In this document: piece by piece, positions 1-5,940 of the stretch
Position numbering within the stretch: the first letter of the stretch is position 1
Layout: each line of letters opens with the position of its first letter
Origin: Rickettsia endosymbiont of Bryobia graminum
Lineage (GTDB): Bacteria > Pseudomonadota > Alphaproteobacteria > Rickettsiales > Rickettsiaceae
Reading direction: 5' to 3'
DNA: 6,062 nt
Assembly: GCA_020881085.1 (NCBI GenBank)
Contig: JAJIYR010000154.1
Location: forward strand, 1-6,062
Notes under the pieces: model-generated
Told to the model about the DNA's origin: nothing
The model's database searches: none
Seen by the model: the letters and a program-made list of their open reading frames with translations, nothing else
Program-made: the position numbers and the translations under genes

Positions 1-138
1 GGCATTTGATCGAGAACTTTTTTGCAAAACTAAAGCAATATAGAGCAATCGCAACACGATATGACAAAACCTCTCAAAACTTTTTGGGGGCTATTTATAT
101 GGCTGCCACGGTAATTTGGCTCAATTGATCACACGCCC
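1..138 (+). mobile_element. Right end of an IS5-family insertion sequence (partial)
   Basis: The transposase reading frame ends at 128, and directly after it comes GATCACACGCCC (127-138). As I recall, several IS5-family elements end in a similar ...CACGCCC motif. I therefore place the right boundary near 138, with the TA at 139-140 a possible target duplication. The left end lies outside the window, so the inverted repeat cannot be matched and the boundary is an inference. Confidence 0.5.
3..128 (+). CDS. IS5-family transposase, C-terminal fragment (5' end outside window)
   Basis: The last 41 codons of a DDE transposase, read in frame from the window edge to a TGA at 126-128. The residues begin HLIENFFAKLKQYR and continue through ATRYDK, ending in VIWLN. 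This is the C-terminal signature of IS5-family transposases, R-x3-E-x6-K. The Glu (codon 12-14) would be the last catalytic acid of the DDE triad, and the Lys lies seven residues on. The Arg codon is split by the window edge; its remaining bases GG fit CGG or AGG. The enzyme cuts and joins the IS ends. The visible part shows no stop or frameshift, so the gene may be intact, but the two Asp residues and the start are out of view. The family call is strong; the subgroup is not resolved. Confidence 0.8.
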   Translation, partial: HLIENFFAKLKQYRAIATRYDKTSQNFLGAIYMAATVIWLN

Positions 139-354
139 TAAATTTGCTGCTTCTCATTTAAATTCATCTATATATTTTATTCCTTTTAACTCCTTTTCCT
201 TTTATGTACTCTCTATATGGAAAACTAGTACTATCTCAAATGTCTAAAGGGTTGTGTTTAGATTTTATACATTTAGCTGCATCATGTTACCTAAGAACAA
301 TATAGAGCCCAACTAATGACAAGAGAGAATATTGCATAAATTCATACTTATTGA
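129..354. other. Non-coding stretch between IS end and trhO
   Basis: I see no supportable gene here on either strand. All frames are broken by frequent stops, and the longest open stretches are about 20 codons with no recognisable motif. Part of it (about 165-215) is pyrimidine-rich on the plus strand. I see no convincing rho-independent terminator for trhO, whose stop is at 355-357; the only pairing is CAATAT (298-303) with ATATTG, too weak and too widely spaced. The 11-mer CAATATAGAGC at 298-308 also occurs inside the transposase fragment at 36-46. The stretch may be ordinary spacer or a decayed gene or IS remnant. Confidence 0.5.
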
Positions 355-1110
355 TTATAGCTTACGTTCTAACCAATGACCTTCAGCAGGAGATAGATCA
401 CCTGACACTGCTCTTCGGTCATCAAATACAAAACACTCACCTTCCCATAAATTATCTATGTTACTGGTATCTTCTAAATATTGGAGGATTCCTCCTTTAA
501 GATGATAAACATCCTTCAATCCAGCTTGTTTTAAGTAAGCTGTTGATTTTTCACATCTAATCCCACCAGTACAAAACATTGCTACTTTTTTACCTACAAG
601 TAATTGCTTGTTATCTTCTACCCACTTAGGAAACTGCTTAAATGTTTCTGTATTAGGATCTATAGCCTCCTTAAAAGTGCCTACATTAGTTTCATAATTA
701 TTTCTAGTATCTACAACAATCACGTCTTTTTGCTTAATAAAACTATCCCAATCTTTTGGCTCAATATATTCACCTTTTTGATTCTCTATATCAAGCTCCC
801 CAACAGCCATAGCAATTATTTCTGGCTTAATTTTTACCTTTAATTTTTGGAAAGGATGCTTATCACAATAATTAGTTTTTTTATTAATTTCCTTTGCTGT
901 AGTAAGATTTTTAATTTCATCAACTAAGAAATTAACATCCTCTTCCCTGCCAGAAATTGATCCATTAAACCCTTCTTTAGCTATAAGAATTGTCCCTCTT
1001 ATCATTCTTCTTTTTCCAATATATAAAAGCTTAGGTAATAATGACTCAAGATCTTTTATATTAGTAAAACTATAAAAACTTAATACTGATATTTTCAAAT
1101 TATTATTCAT
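355..1110 (-). CDS. trhO: tRNA uridine(34) hydroxylase, short rhodanese-domain form (UPF0176/TrhO)
   Basis: This 251-residue protein matches the TrhO (YceA) family, which in E. coli and B. subtilis hydroxylates U34 of certain tRNAs to 5-hydroxyuridine in the cytoplasm. Residues about 5-95 form the N-terminal domain with the family pattern [17 protein letters not shown] (38-54). Residues about 123-215 form a rhodanese domain with VVDTRNNYE (132-140) and the active-site loop [10 protein letters not shown] (180-189). C180 is the expected catalytic cysteine. The conserved [12 protein letters not shown] follows at 221-232. The protein ends about 20 residues later, so it lacks the Cys-rich C-terminal extension of longer homologues such as the roughly 350-residue E. 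coli protein. From memory, rickettsial homologues are similarly short (about 247 residues). The ATG has a Shine-Dalgarno AAGAGAG (1119-1125) eight bases upstream. The gene lies 104 bases downstream of htrA on the same strand and could be cotranscribed or have its own weak promoter. Confidence 0.85.
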   Translation of the reverse strand: MNNNLKISVLSFYSFTNIKDLESLLPKLLYIGKRRMIRGTILIAKEGFNGSISGREEDVNFLVDEIKNLTTAKEINKKTNYCDKHPFQKLKVKIKPEIIAMAVGELDIENQKGEYIEPKDWDSFIKQKDVIVVDTRNNYETNVGTFKEAIDPNTETFKQFPKWVEDNKQLLVGKKVAMFCTGGIRCEKSTAYLKQAGLKDVYHLKGGILQYLEDTSNIDNLWEGECFVFDDRRAVSGDLSPAEGHWLERKL

Positions 1111-1118
1111 AAAAATAA

Positions 1119-1125
1119 CTCTCTT
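1119..1125 (-). promoter_or_regulatory. Ribosome binding site of trhO
   Basis: AAGAGAG on the minus strand, eight bases before the ATG at 1110. It supports this start over any internal Met. Confidence 0.55.
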
Positions 1126-1145
1126 ACATATAAAATCTTTTCTAT

Positions 1146-1176
1146 AAGATCATTTGTATTAAGTACAAATGATCTT
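1146..1176. terminator. Perfect 13-bp hairpin in the htrA-trhO gap (possible terminator)
   Basis: AAGATCATTTGTA (1146-1158) is exactly complementary to TACAAATGATCTT (1164-1176) around a 5-base loop, TTAAG. A T-run follows on the plus strand (TTTTT, 1175-1179). Read on the minus strand, the sense of both flanking genes, the stem is followed by ATAGAAAAG with no U-tract. It is therefore a poor rho-independent terminator for htrA, although it lies only about 39 bases past the htrA stop. It could be an attenuating or RNA-stabilising hairpin for the htrA mRNA end, a terminator for plus-strand antisense transcription, or a protein-binding palindrome. The structure is certain; its role is not. Confidence 0.55.
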
Positions 1177-1214
1177 TTTATAAAACCACTAAAATTAGTC
1201 TATAGGAAATGAAT

Positions 1215-2750
1215 TTAAGAACTTTTTTCGTTTATTATTGGTAATGGTACAAATAGTGGACCTTTGAGCCTCTTAACTAATAATATTATATTTGATCTTT
1301 TAGCGTTTTTAGAATTTTCATATAATGAGCTTAATTGATCAATAGACTCAATAGGCTGATGATTATTGCTTGCTACTATTAGATCACCAATTTTGAAACC
1401 ATAATTTTTTCCATCCTCGGTAATATCAGTAACCACAATCCCTTTAACTTTTCCTTTAATATTAAATTTTTGTTTAATCTCTTCAGTCACATTACAAAAA
1501 GTAATATTACTTTTTGTAATTGACGAAATATTATCTTCTCTTTTTTCATTTTTTACTTCACTTACCGGCTTTTTAATTTCTGCATCACCATCATTAATTT
1601 TACCACTAAGCTCAAGATCTTTACCATCACGTACAACAATAATTTTTACTTCTTGTTCTATAGGAGTTTCTGCTACCATTAGCTGTAGTTTTCTAGAATT
1701 TTTTACCGGTTGACCAGCAAACTCCACTATTATATCACCAGGCTTCATACCAAATTTATCAGCTGCACCTTCTTTTTTTACTTCTACTACCAAAGCTCCA
1801 GCTGCTTCTTTCAGATCAAAACCTTCAGCTATTTCATTCGTTACTTCTTGAATTATTACTCCAAATCTACCTCTACTAATTCTTCCGTCCTTCTTAAGCT
1901 GATCTATAACAGATTTAGCAGTATTAGATGGTATAGCAAAGCCAATACCAATGTTAACCCCTGATGGAGAAAAAATAGCCGTATTAACCCCTATAACTTG
2001 ACCATTAACATCAAACATAGGCCCACCAGAATTACCACTATTAATAGCCGCATCAGTCTGAATGAAATCTGCTACGACGTTGGTATTATCATCAATATCA
2101 CGTCCCTTTGATGAGATTATACCTGCCGTCACAGAACCACCAAGTTTACCAAAAGGATTACCAATAGCAAGCACCCAATCTCCTACTCGAGCCTTGCTAG
2201 AATCCCCAAATTTCACAGAAGGCAAAGAAGATTCAGTATCAATTTTTAATAAAGCTAAATCTGTTTTCTTATCACTTCCTATGATTTTTGCCTGTAATTC
2301 CCTATTATCCATTAATTTTATATACACTTCATCAGCATTCTCAATCACATGCTGATTAGTAACTATATAACCTGTTGAATCTATAATAAAACCAGATCCC
2401 AAAGGTACAGATTTAGGGTTGGAATATATTTCATCAAAATTAAATGGTAGATTAAACCGCTCTAAAAGTTCATTAAAATGATCAAGAGAAAAATTCTCAA
2501 AAGATTTCTTCTGATTATTTTCTAATTTTTTACCATATTGGACAGTATAAATATTTACAACAGCTGGTATTAATGGTTCAACAATATCGGCAAAACTATT
2601 ATAATTCCGTATCCCTGAAGATGATAGAGAAGGTTTTTCTACATTACTAGTTTCTATAGGAGTAGCTTTAACCTCGTTAGAGCTTTCAGCAAAAATATAA
2701 TTTGTAAAAAATACTGTTAGTAAAAAAGGTTTTAATAATCTCAAAGTCAT
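1215..2750 (-). CDS. htrA: Periplasmic serine endoprotease HtrA/DegP with two PDZ domains
   Basis: A 511-residue HtrA-family protease that degrades or refolds misfolded envelope proteins in the periplasm. Numbered from the ATG at 2750, residues 1-21 form a signal peptide with a basic start (MTLRLLKP), a hydrophobic core and a cleavage site near IFA-ES. The trypsin-like domain spans about 50-285, with the triad H134 (TNQHVIEN), D164 (KTDLALLK) and S241 (INSGNSGGP). PDZ1 is about 288-385 and contains GMKPGDIIVEFAGQPV. A charged linker (about 385-412, rich in Lys, Glu and Asp) follows, then PDZ2 at about 415-505 with GFKIGDLIVASNN. Length and architecture fit DegP-type proteins and the rickettsial homologues of about 510 residues. 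A GTG at 2759 would add MRY; I prefer the ATG because GGGGTGAG sits just before it as a Shine-Dalgarno and would otherwise be coding. It follows hflC by 17 bases on the same strand, indicating an operon. Confidence 0.93.
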   Translation of the reverse strand: MTLRLLKPFLLTVFFTNYIFAESSNEVKATPIETSNVEKPSLSSSGIRNYNSFADIVEPLIPAVVNIYTVQYGKKLENNQKKSFENFSLDHFNELLERFNLPFNFDEIYSNPKSVPLGSGFIIDSTGYIVTNQHVIENADEVYIKLMDNRELQAKIIGSDKKTDLALLKIDTESSLPSVKFGDSSKARVGDWVLAIGNPFGKLGGSVTAGIISSKGRDIDDNTNVVADFIQTDAAINSGNSGGPMFDVNGQVIGVNTAIFSPSGVNIGIGFAIPSNTAKSVIDQLKKDGRISRGRFGVIIQEVTNEIAEGFDLKEAAGALVVEVKKEGAADKFGMKPGDIIVEFAGQPVKNSRKLQLMVAETPIEQEVKIIVVRDGKDLELSGKINDGDAEIKKPVSEVKNEKREDNISSITKSNITFCNVTEEIKQKFNIKGKVKGIVVTDITEDGKNYGFKIGDLIVASNNHQPIESIDQLSSLYENSKNAKRSNIILLVKRLKGPLFVPLPIINEKSS

Positions 2751-2754
2751 ATAT

Positions 2755-2762
2755 CTCACCCC
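2755..2762 (-). promoter_or_regulatory. Ribosome binding site that decides the htrA start
   Basis: GGGGTGAG on the minus strand ends four bases before the ATG at 2750, and its G-run is eight bases away. The upstream GTG (2757-2759) lies within this motif and has only AT-rich sequence ahead of it, so initiation at the ATG is more likely. Confidence 0.55.
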
Positions 2763-2767
2763 AATAT

Positions 2768-3625
2768 TTATTTACCTAAATTTAGATACTTTAACAATTC
2801 AGAATCTGGAGAAAGAACAAAAGAAGTATTATCCTTTTGCAAAGTATTTTTATACATTTCTAGAGATCCATAAAGTTTATAAAATTCTGGATCAATAGAA
2901 TAAGCTTGATTATATATTTTTGCTGCTTCAGAGTCACCTTCACCTTTTATTATTTGCGCTTGCATATAAGCTTCTGCAAGTAATATTTTACTCTCTTTAT
3001 CAGCCTTTGATCTTATACGAGCCGCCTCTTCTTGACCTTCTGCTCTTATTTGAGTTGCTTCTTTTTCACGAGCAGTTTGCATACGACTATAAATTGCTGC
3101 ACTATTTTCCTTTGGTAAATCGGATCTTAAGATTCTTACATCTATTACATCAATACCAAAACTTTCAGCCTCCTTGTTAACCTGACTTAGAATATTTTGC
3201 ATTATATCGGATCTCTCACTAGTAAGTAAACTAGTTAATGGAGCTCTACCAATAACCTTTCTCATCGAAGATTCTAAAATTTTATTGAGCCTGATTTTAA
3301 CACCTTGATAATTATGAACGGTTTTATAAAACATTACCGGATCTATAATCTTAAACTTAGCAAAAGCATCTACTATAACCCTCTTTCCATCAGAAGCTGT
3401 TAATTCTTTTGCTTCAGCCTCTACATTTAAGATACGTTTATCAAAAAACTCTACATTCTGAATAAATGGAACTTTGATATTTAACCCTGGCTTTTCAATT
3501 GTTCTCATTGCTTCACCAAACTGGAACACTACTGCGGAGTTACGTTGATCCACAGTAAACAAAGCACTGGCTACTGCTAAAGCTAATCCAAATATTACAA
3601 AAGTTGTATAATATATTATTTTCAT
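2768..3625 (-). CDS. hflC: HflC, SPFH/prohibitin-like membrane protease modulator subunit
   Basis: A 285-residue HflC, partner of HflK in the inner-membrane HflKC complex, which in E. coli surrounds FtsH and modulates its proteolysis. Residues about 5-24 form the single N-terminal membrane anchor, and the rest should face the periplasm. The SPFH domain spans about 25-185, beginning VDQRNSAVVFQFGE and including PGLNIKVPFIQNVEFFDKR. It contains the family stretches DVRILRSDLPKENS (162-175) and IYSRMQTAREKEA (178-190). An Ala/Glu/Lys-rich coiled coil follows (about 185-240) with RAEGQEEA and KGEGDSEAAKIY, then DPEFYKLYGSLEMYK, which is typical of HflC. Length is normal for rickettsial HflC. The start codon is six bases after the hflK stop and its Shine-Dalgarno overlaps the last hflK codons, so translation is probably coupled. 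Confidence 0.93.
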   Translation of the reverse strand: MKIIYYTTFVIFGLALAVASALFTVDQRNSAVVFQFGEAMRTIEKPGLNIKVPFIQNVEFFDKRILNVEAEAKELTASDGKRVIVDAFAKFKIIDPVMFYKTVHNYQGVKIRLNKILESSMRKVIGRAPLTSLLTSERSDIMQNILSQVNKEAESFGIDVIDVRILRSDLPKENSAAIYSRMQTAREKEATQIRAEGQEEAARIRSKADKESKILLAEAYMQAQIIKGEGDSEAAKIYNQAYSIDPEFYKLYGSLEMYKNTLQKDNTSFVLSPDSELLKYLNLGK

Positions 3626-3631
3626 TTAGCA

Positions 3632-4696
3632 CTACTCCTTAACTTTATTTTGTTGAATTGCCATATGAGGCAAAACTCCATTGGTACTCATAATAACTTT
3701 ATTAGTGCCATTAAGGATATTTTCCACAGCTTCTAAATATAATCGATCCTTGGTTACCGATTTATTACCTGCATATTGCTTATAAACAGCAGAGAATCGA
3801 CTAGCATTACCTTCTGCCTTTGATATTACTTCCTGCTTATAACCTTCAGCTTCTTGAACCATTTTAGCCGCCTCTCCCCGTGCTTTAGGTAAAATATCAT
3901 TATTATATGATTGTGCTTGGTTTATTAAACGCTCCTTATCAGCCTTAGAAGTTTGAACATCTCTATAAGCATCCAATACTTCAGGTGGTGGCTCAGCTTT
4001 TAATAATTGTACTTTTTCTATATTAACACCTGCACTATAGTAGTCGAGAATTTTTTGAGTTAAGGTTGCAATTTTATCAGTAATTTCCTGTTTTTGATCA
4101 GATAATATAGAGGATATAGATGTATTACCTATAACTTCTCTTATTGCACTTTCAGCAGCAATTTTAACAGTATCTTCTGGATTTACTATATTAAAAATAT
4201 ATTGTTCTAAATTACTAATATGCCACATAACGTCACAATTTAAAGATACAATATTCTCATCTCCTGTAAGCATGTTACTTTCAGCTGCAACTAACTTAGT
4301 ATTATCCACATTAGGATTAGATCTAAAACCACCAGATCTATAACCTATCTCAATTCTACGAGATTGGTTAACTTTCTCAATTATTACTTGCTCAAAAGGT
4401 AATGGAATATGATAATTTAAACCAGGAAAACCACTTCGTACAAATTTTCCAAAACGCATAACAGCTGCTTGCTCTCCTTCTTTTACCTCATAAATGCCAG
4501 ATGCAAGCCAAATTCCAACCAACGCTAATAATACTAATAACGCTGTATTATAGTTGAAACTCAAGTTATTAAAGAAATCATTAAAATTAAAGTTATTTTT
4601 TTTTCTAGGTTTAGTAAAAATATTTTCTATTTTTTCATTTTCCTGACCGAAATCTTCCCAAGGAGATCTCGATAAAATTTGACCTTTATCAGACAT
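3632..4696 (-). CDS. hflK: HflK, SPFH/prohibitin-like membrane protease modulator subunit
   Basis: A 354-residue HflK, the larger subunit of the HflKC complex. Residues 1-50 are a cytoplasmic, charged and Asn/Phe-rich tail containing SPWEDFG (11-17), shorter than the Gly-rich tail of the 419-residue E. coli protein. Residues about 51-67 (TALLVLLALVGIWLASG) form the membrane anchor. The SPFH domain spans about 68-235, with VKEGEQAAVMRFGKF, PGLNYHIPLPFE and ESNMLTGDENIVSLNCDVMWHI, the hallmark of HflK over HflC. Further on are AAESAIREVIG (180-190) and the AEPPPEVLDAYRDVQ element (234-248). A coiled-coil tail follows (about 248-300; KADKERLINQAQ, KARGEAAK, SKAEGNASRF). It is the first gene of the hflK-hflC-htrA run, with a good promoter upstream (4752-4780). 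A weak AAAGG (4709-4713), twelve bases before the ATG, is the only ribosome binding site candidate. Confidence 0.93.
   Translation of the reverse strand: MSDKGQILSRSPWEDFGQENEKIENIFTKPRKKNNFNFNDFFNNLSFNYNTALLVLLALVGIWLASGIYEVKEGEQAAVMRFGKFVRSGFPGLNYHIPLPFEQVIIEKVNQSRRIEIGYRSGGFRSNPNVDNTKLVAAESNMLTGDENIVSLNCDVMWHISNLEQYIFNIVNPEDTVKIAAESAIREVIGNTSISSILSDQKQEITDKIATLTQKILDYYSAGVNIEKVQLLKAEPPPEVLDAYRDVQTSKADKERLINQAQSYNNDILPKARGEAAKMVQEAEGYKQEVISKAEGNASRFSAVYKQYAGNKSVTKDRLYLEAVENILNGTNKVIMSTNGVLPHMAIQQNKVKE
3635..3640 (-). promoter_or_regulatory. hflC ribosome binding site inside the end of hflK
   Basis: AAGGAG on the minus strand encodes the final Lys-Glu of HflK and lies nine bases before the hflC ATG (3623-3625). 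Ribosomes finishing hflK would sit on the hflC initiation site, which favours coupled translation and balanced subunit synthesis. Confidence 0.65.
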
Positions 4697-4751
4697 ATTT
4701 TATTATTGCCTTTAATTTAGTTAGCTATCGACAAGAGAATTTTAGTGTAGT

Positions 4752-4780
4752 ATCATAACTTGTATATTACTGTGCGTCAA
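4752..4780 (-). promoter_or_regulatory. Sigma70-type promoter of the hflK-hflC-htrA operon
   Basis: On the minus strand TTGACG (4775-4780) is separated by exactly 17 bases from TATGAT (4752-4757); each box matches the consensus at five of six positions. Transcription would start near 4745, about 50 bases before the hflK ATG. This is the best promoter in the window. No comparable -35/-10 pair was noticed ahead of hflC or htrA, which supports one transcript for all three. Confidence 0.65.
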
Positions 4781-4783
4781 GTT
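4757..4783. repeat. Dyad AACTTG-N15-CAAGTT over the hflK promoter
   Basis: AACTTG (4757-4762) and CAAGTT (4778-4783) form a perfect 6-bp inverted repeat whose half-sites are 21 bases apart centre to centre, about two helical turns. It covers the spacer and -35 box of the hflK promoter and abuts the mrp promoter. The repeat is real, but six-base half-sites can arise by chance in AT-rich DNA, so a role as an operator is speculation. Confidence 0.35.
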
Positions 4784-4784
4784 G

Positions 4785-4813
4785 TTACTAGGTTACCTTA
4801 GTCTTACTATAAT
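4785..4813 (+). promoter_or_regulatory. Probable mrp promoter
   Basis: A perfect -10 box TATAAT (4808-4813) lies about 60 bases before the mrp ATG. The -35 is weak: TTACTA (4785-4790) at a 17-base spacing, or TTGTTA (4782-4787) at 20. It is back to back with the hflK promoter, the two -35 regions being within about five bases, so polymerase binding on one side could affect the other. Confidence 0.5.
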
Positions 4814-4874
4814 TATATGACATTTATTATCTAATTTTAAGCAATAAGTTAAATTTATTTTCCAAATTAAATCA

Positions 4875-5861
4875 ATGATTGATAATATAAGCAAGCAGGA
4901 AATATTAAATAACATTGCTGACATCACCTTCAAGGATCAAACAAAATTAGTCGATGTTATCTCAGATATTATAATTAAAGATAGAGATATTGGCTTTGCT
5001 ATTGATATTTCTGGTAAAAATCTTCAAGAAGTTGAAGAAATACGTAATAAAGCTATTAATAAACTTAATAAGATTAGCAACATTACTAAAGTAACTATAG
5101 TCCTTACAAACAGCAAAAATCCAGATAAAAAACCAACTAATATAAAACCTAAACACTTAATAAATGGTGTTAAAAAAGTAGTTTTAGTTGCTTCCGGTAA
5201 AGGAGGTGTAGGAAAATCTACTATAGCAGCTTTGATAGCAGAACAATTAAACCTTGAAGGTCATAAAGTAGGGATAGTTGATGCTGACATTTATGGACCA
5301 TCTATTCCTCATATCTTTGGCGTTAAAGGTGTACCAGAAATAGTAAACAATAAAATGATCCCTTTAGTATCTAGAGATATTAAAATTATTTCTATAGGAT
5401 TGCTTATTAGAGATTATTCTGCTGCTATCTGGCGTGGCCCAGTAGCAAGTAAAACAATTTATCAACTATTATCCCTAACTAACTGGGGAGAATTAGATTA
5501 TCTAATTATTGATATGCCACCAGGTACTGGGGATATGCATTTAAGTATTTTAGAAAATTACTATTTAGATGGAGTAATAATAGTAACCACCCCTCAAAAA
5601 ATAACTCAAATAGATGTTGTACGATCAATTGATTTGTATAAAAAGCTCAGTTTACCTATTTTAGGAATTATTGAGAATATGAGTAATTTATCTTCTTCTG
5701 CTTCTGAAAGCAATATTGAAAATTCTAAGAGTAATTTTGCTACGGAACATAATATACCTTTAATATGCAAAATTCCCATTGAACCAAAATTGTCATATAA
5801 TTGTGATAACGGTCTTATTCTTACTGGTATAATTGATATGCCAATTAAAAATTTTATTTGA
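4875..5861 (+). CDS. mrp: Mrp/ApbC-type P-loop ATPase, iron-sulfur cluster carrier, lacking the CxxC motif
   Basis: A 328-residue Mrp (ApbC/NBP35 family), a cytoplasmic ATPase that carries and delivers Fe-S clusters. Residues about 8-80 form the N-terminal MIP18/DUF59-like domain. The ParA/MinD-like ATPase domain starts near 99 with the deviant Walker A SGKGGVGKST (107-116, including signature K109 and K114). It continues with DADIYGPSIPHIFG (136-149), WRGPVASKTIYQLL (186-199) and the Walker B/switch DYLIIDMPPGTGD (208-220). GIIENMS (264-270), where most family members continue with a CPxC cluster-binding motif, is followed instead by a Ser/Asn-rich stretch (271-287). The only cysteines are C298 and C310. 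From memory, rickettsial Mrp proteins also lack the motif here. The start matches the rickettsial N-terminus, but I see no Shine-Dalgarno ahead of it. It is divergent from hflK. Confidence 0.92.
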   Translation: MIDNISKQEILNNIADITFKDQTKLVDVISDIIIKDRDIGFAIDISGKNLQEVEEIRNKAINKLNKISNITKVTIVLTNSKNPDKKPTNIKPKHLINGVKKVVLVASGKGGVGKSTIAALIAEQLNLEGHKVGIVDADIYGPSIPHIFGVKGVPEIVNNKMIPLVSRDIKIISIGLLIRDYSAAIWRGPVASKTIYQLLSLTNWGELDYLIIDMPPGTGDMHLSILENYYLDGVIIVTTPQKITQIDVVRSIDLYKKLSLPILGIIENMSNLSSSASESNIENSKSNFATEHNIPLICKIPIEPKLSYNCDNGLILTGIIDMPIKNFI

Positions 5862-5883
5862 TTATAACCATTATCTAATAATT

Positions 5884-5926
5884 AAGAGGAAATATGCCAG
5901 AATTTTTAAAAGCTATAGGACTATAA
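5884..5926 (+). other. Possible leaderless remnant or micro-ORF with ribosome binding site
   Basis: AAGAGGA (5884-5890) is followed three bases later by an ATG that opens the ten-codon frame MPEFLKAIGL, stopping at TAA (5924-5926). A second ATG overlaps that stop (5926-5928) and opens a 12-codon frame running into the IS3 end and stopping at TGA 5962-5964. The motif looks like the start of a gene that once followed mrp and was broken around the IS insertion, but ten codons are too few to identify anything, and chance is a fair explanation. Confidence 0.2.
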
Positions 5927-5940
5927 TGGTAGCGAAAAAC

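Noticed and set aside
165..260. Minus-strand open stretch of about 23 codons in the gap left of trhO
   Set aside because: It is short, bounded by stops, has no start with a ribosome binding site, and matches no family I recognise.
604..843. Open frame of 79 codons on the plus strand inside trhO
   Set aside because: It lies opposite well-conserved rhodanese coding sequence, is Ile/Leu/Phe/Tyr-rich as expected of antisense to AT-rich coding DNA, and has no family motif.
1710..2355. Two plus-strand open frames (1710-1964 and 2062-2355) opposite htrA
   Set aside because: Both lie antisense to the protease and PDZ1 coding region, which is clearly the real gene; no motif or convincing ribosome binding site was seen.
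2751..2759. GTG start three codons upstream of the htrA ATG
   Set aside because: Using it would place the only good Shine-Dalgarno inside the coding region; the ATG at 2750 also gives a normal signal peptide.
2920..3180. Leu-rich open frame on the plus strand opposite hflC
   Set aside because: The Leu/His-rich composition is the complement of the Glu/Lys/Ala coiled coil of HflC; it is a shadow frame, not a membrane protein.
4962..5156. Minus-strand open frame of 64 codons within mrp
   Set aside because: It is antisense to the N-terminal domain of Mrp and shows only Ile/Phe/Asn-rich composition typical of AT-rich shadows.
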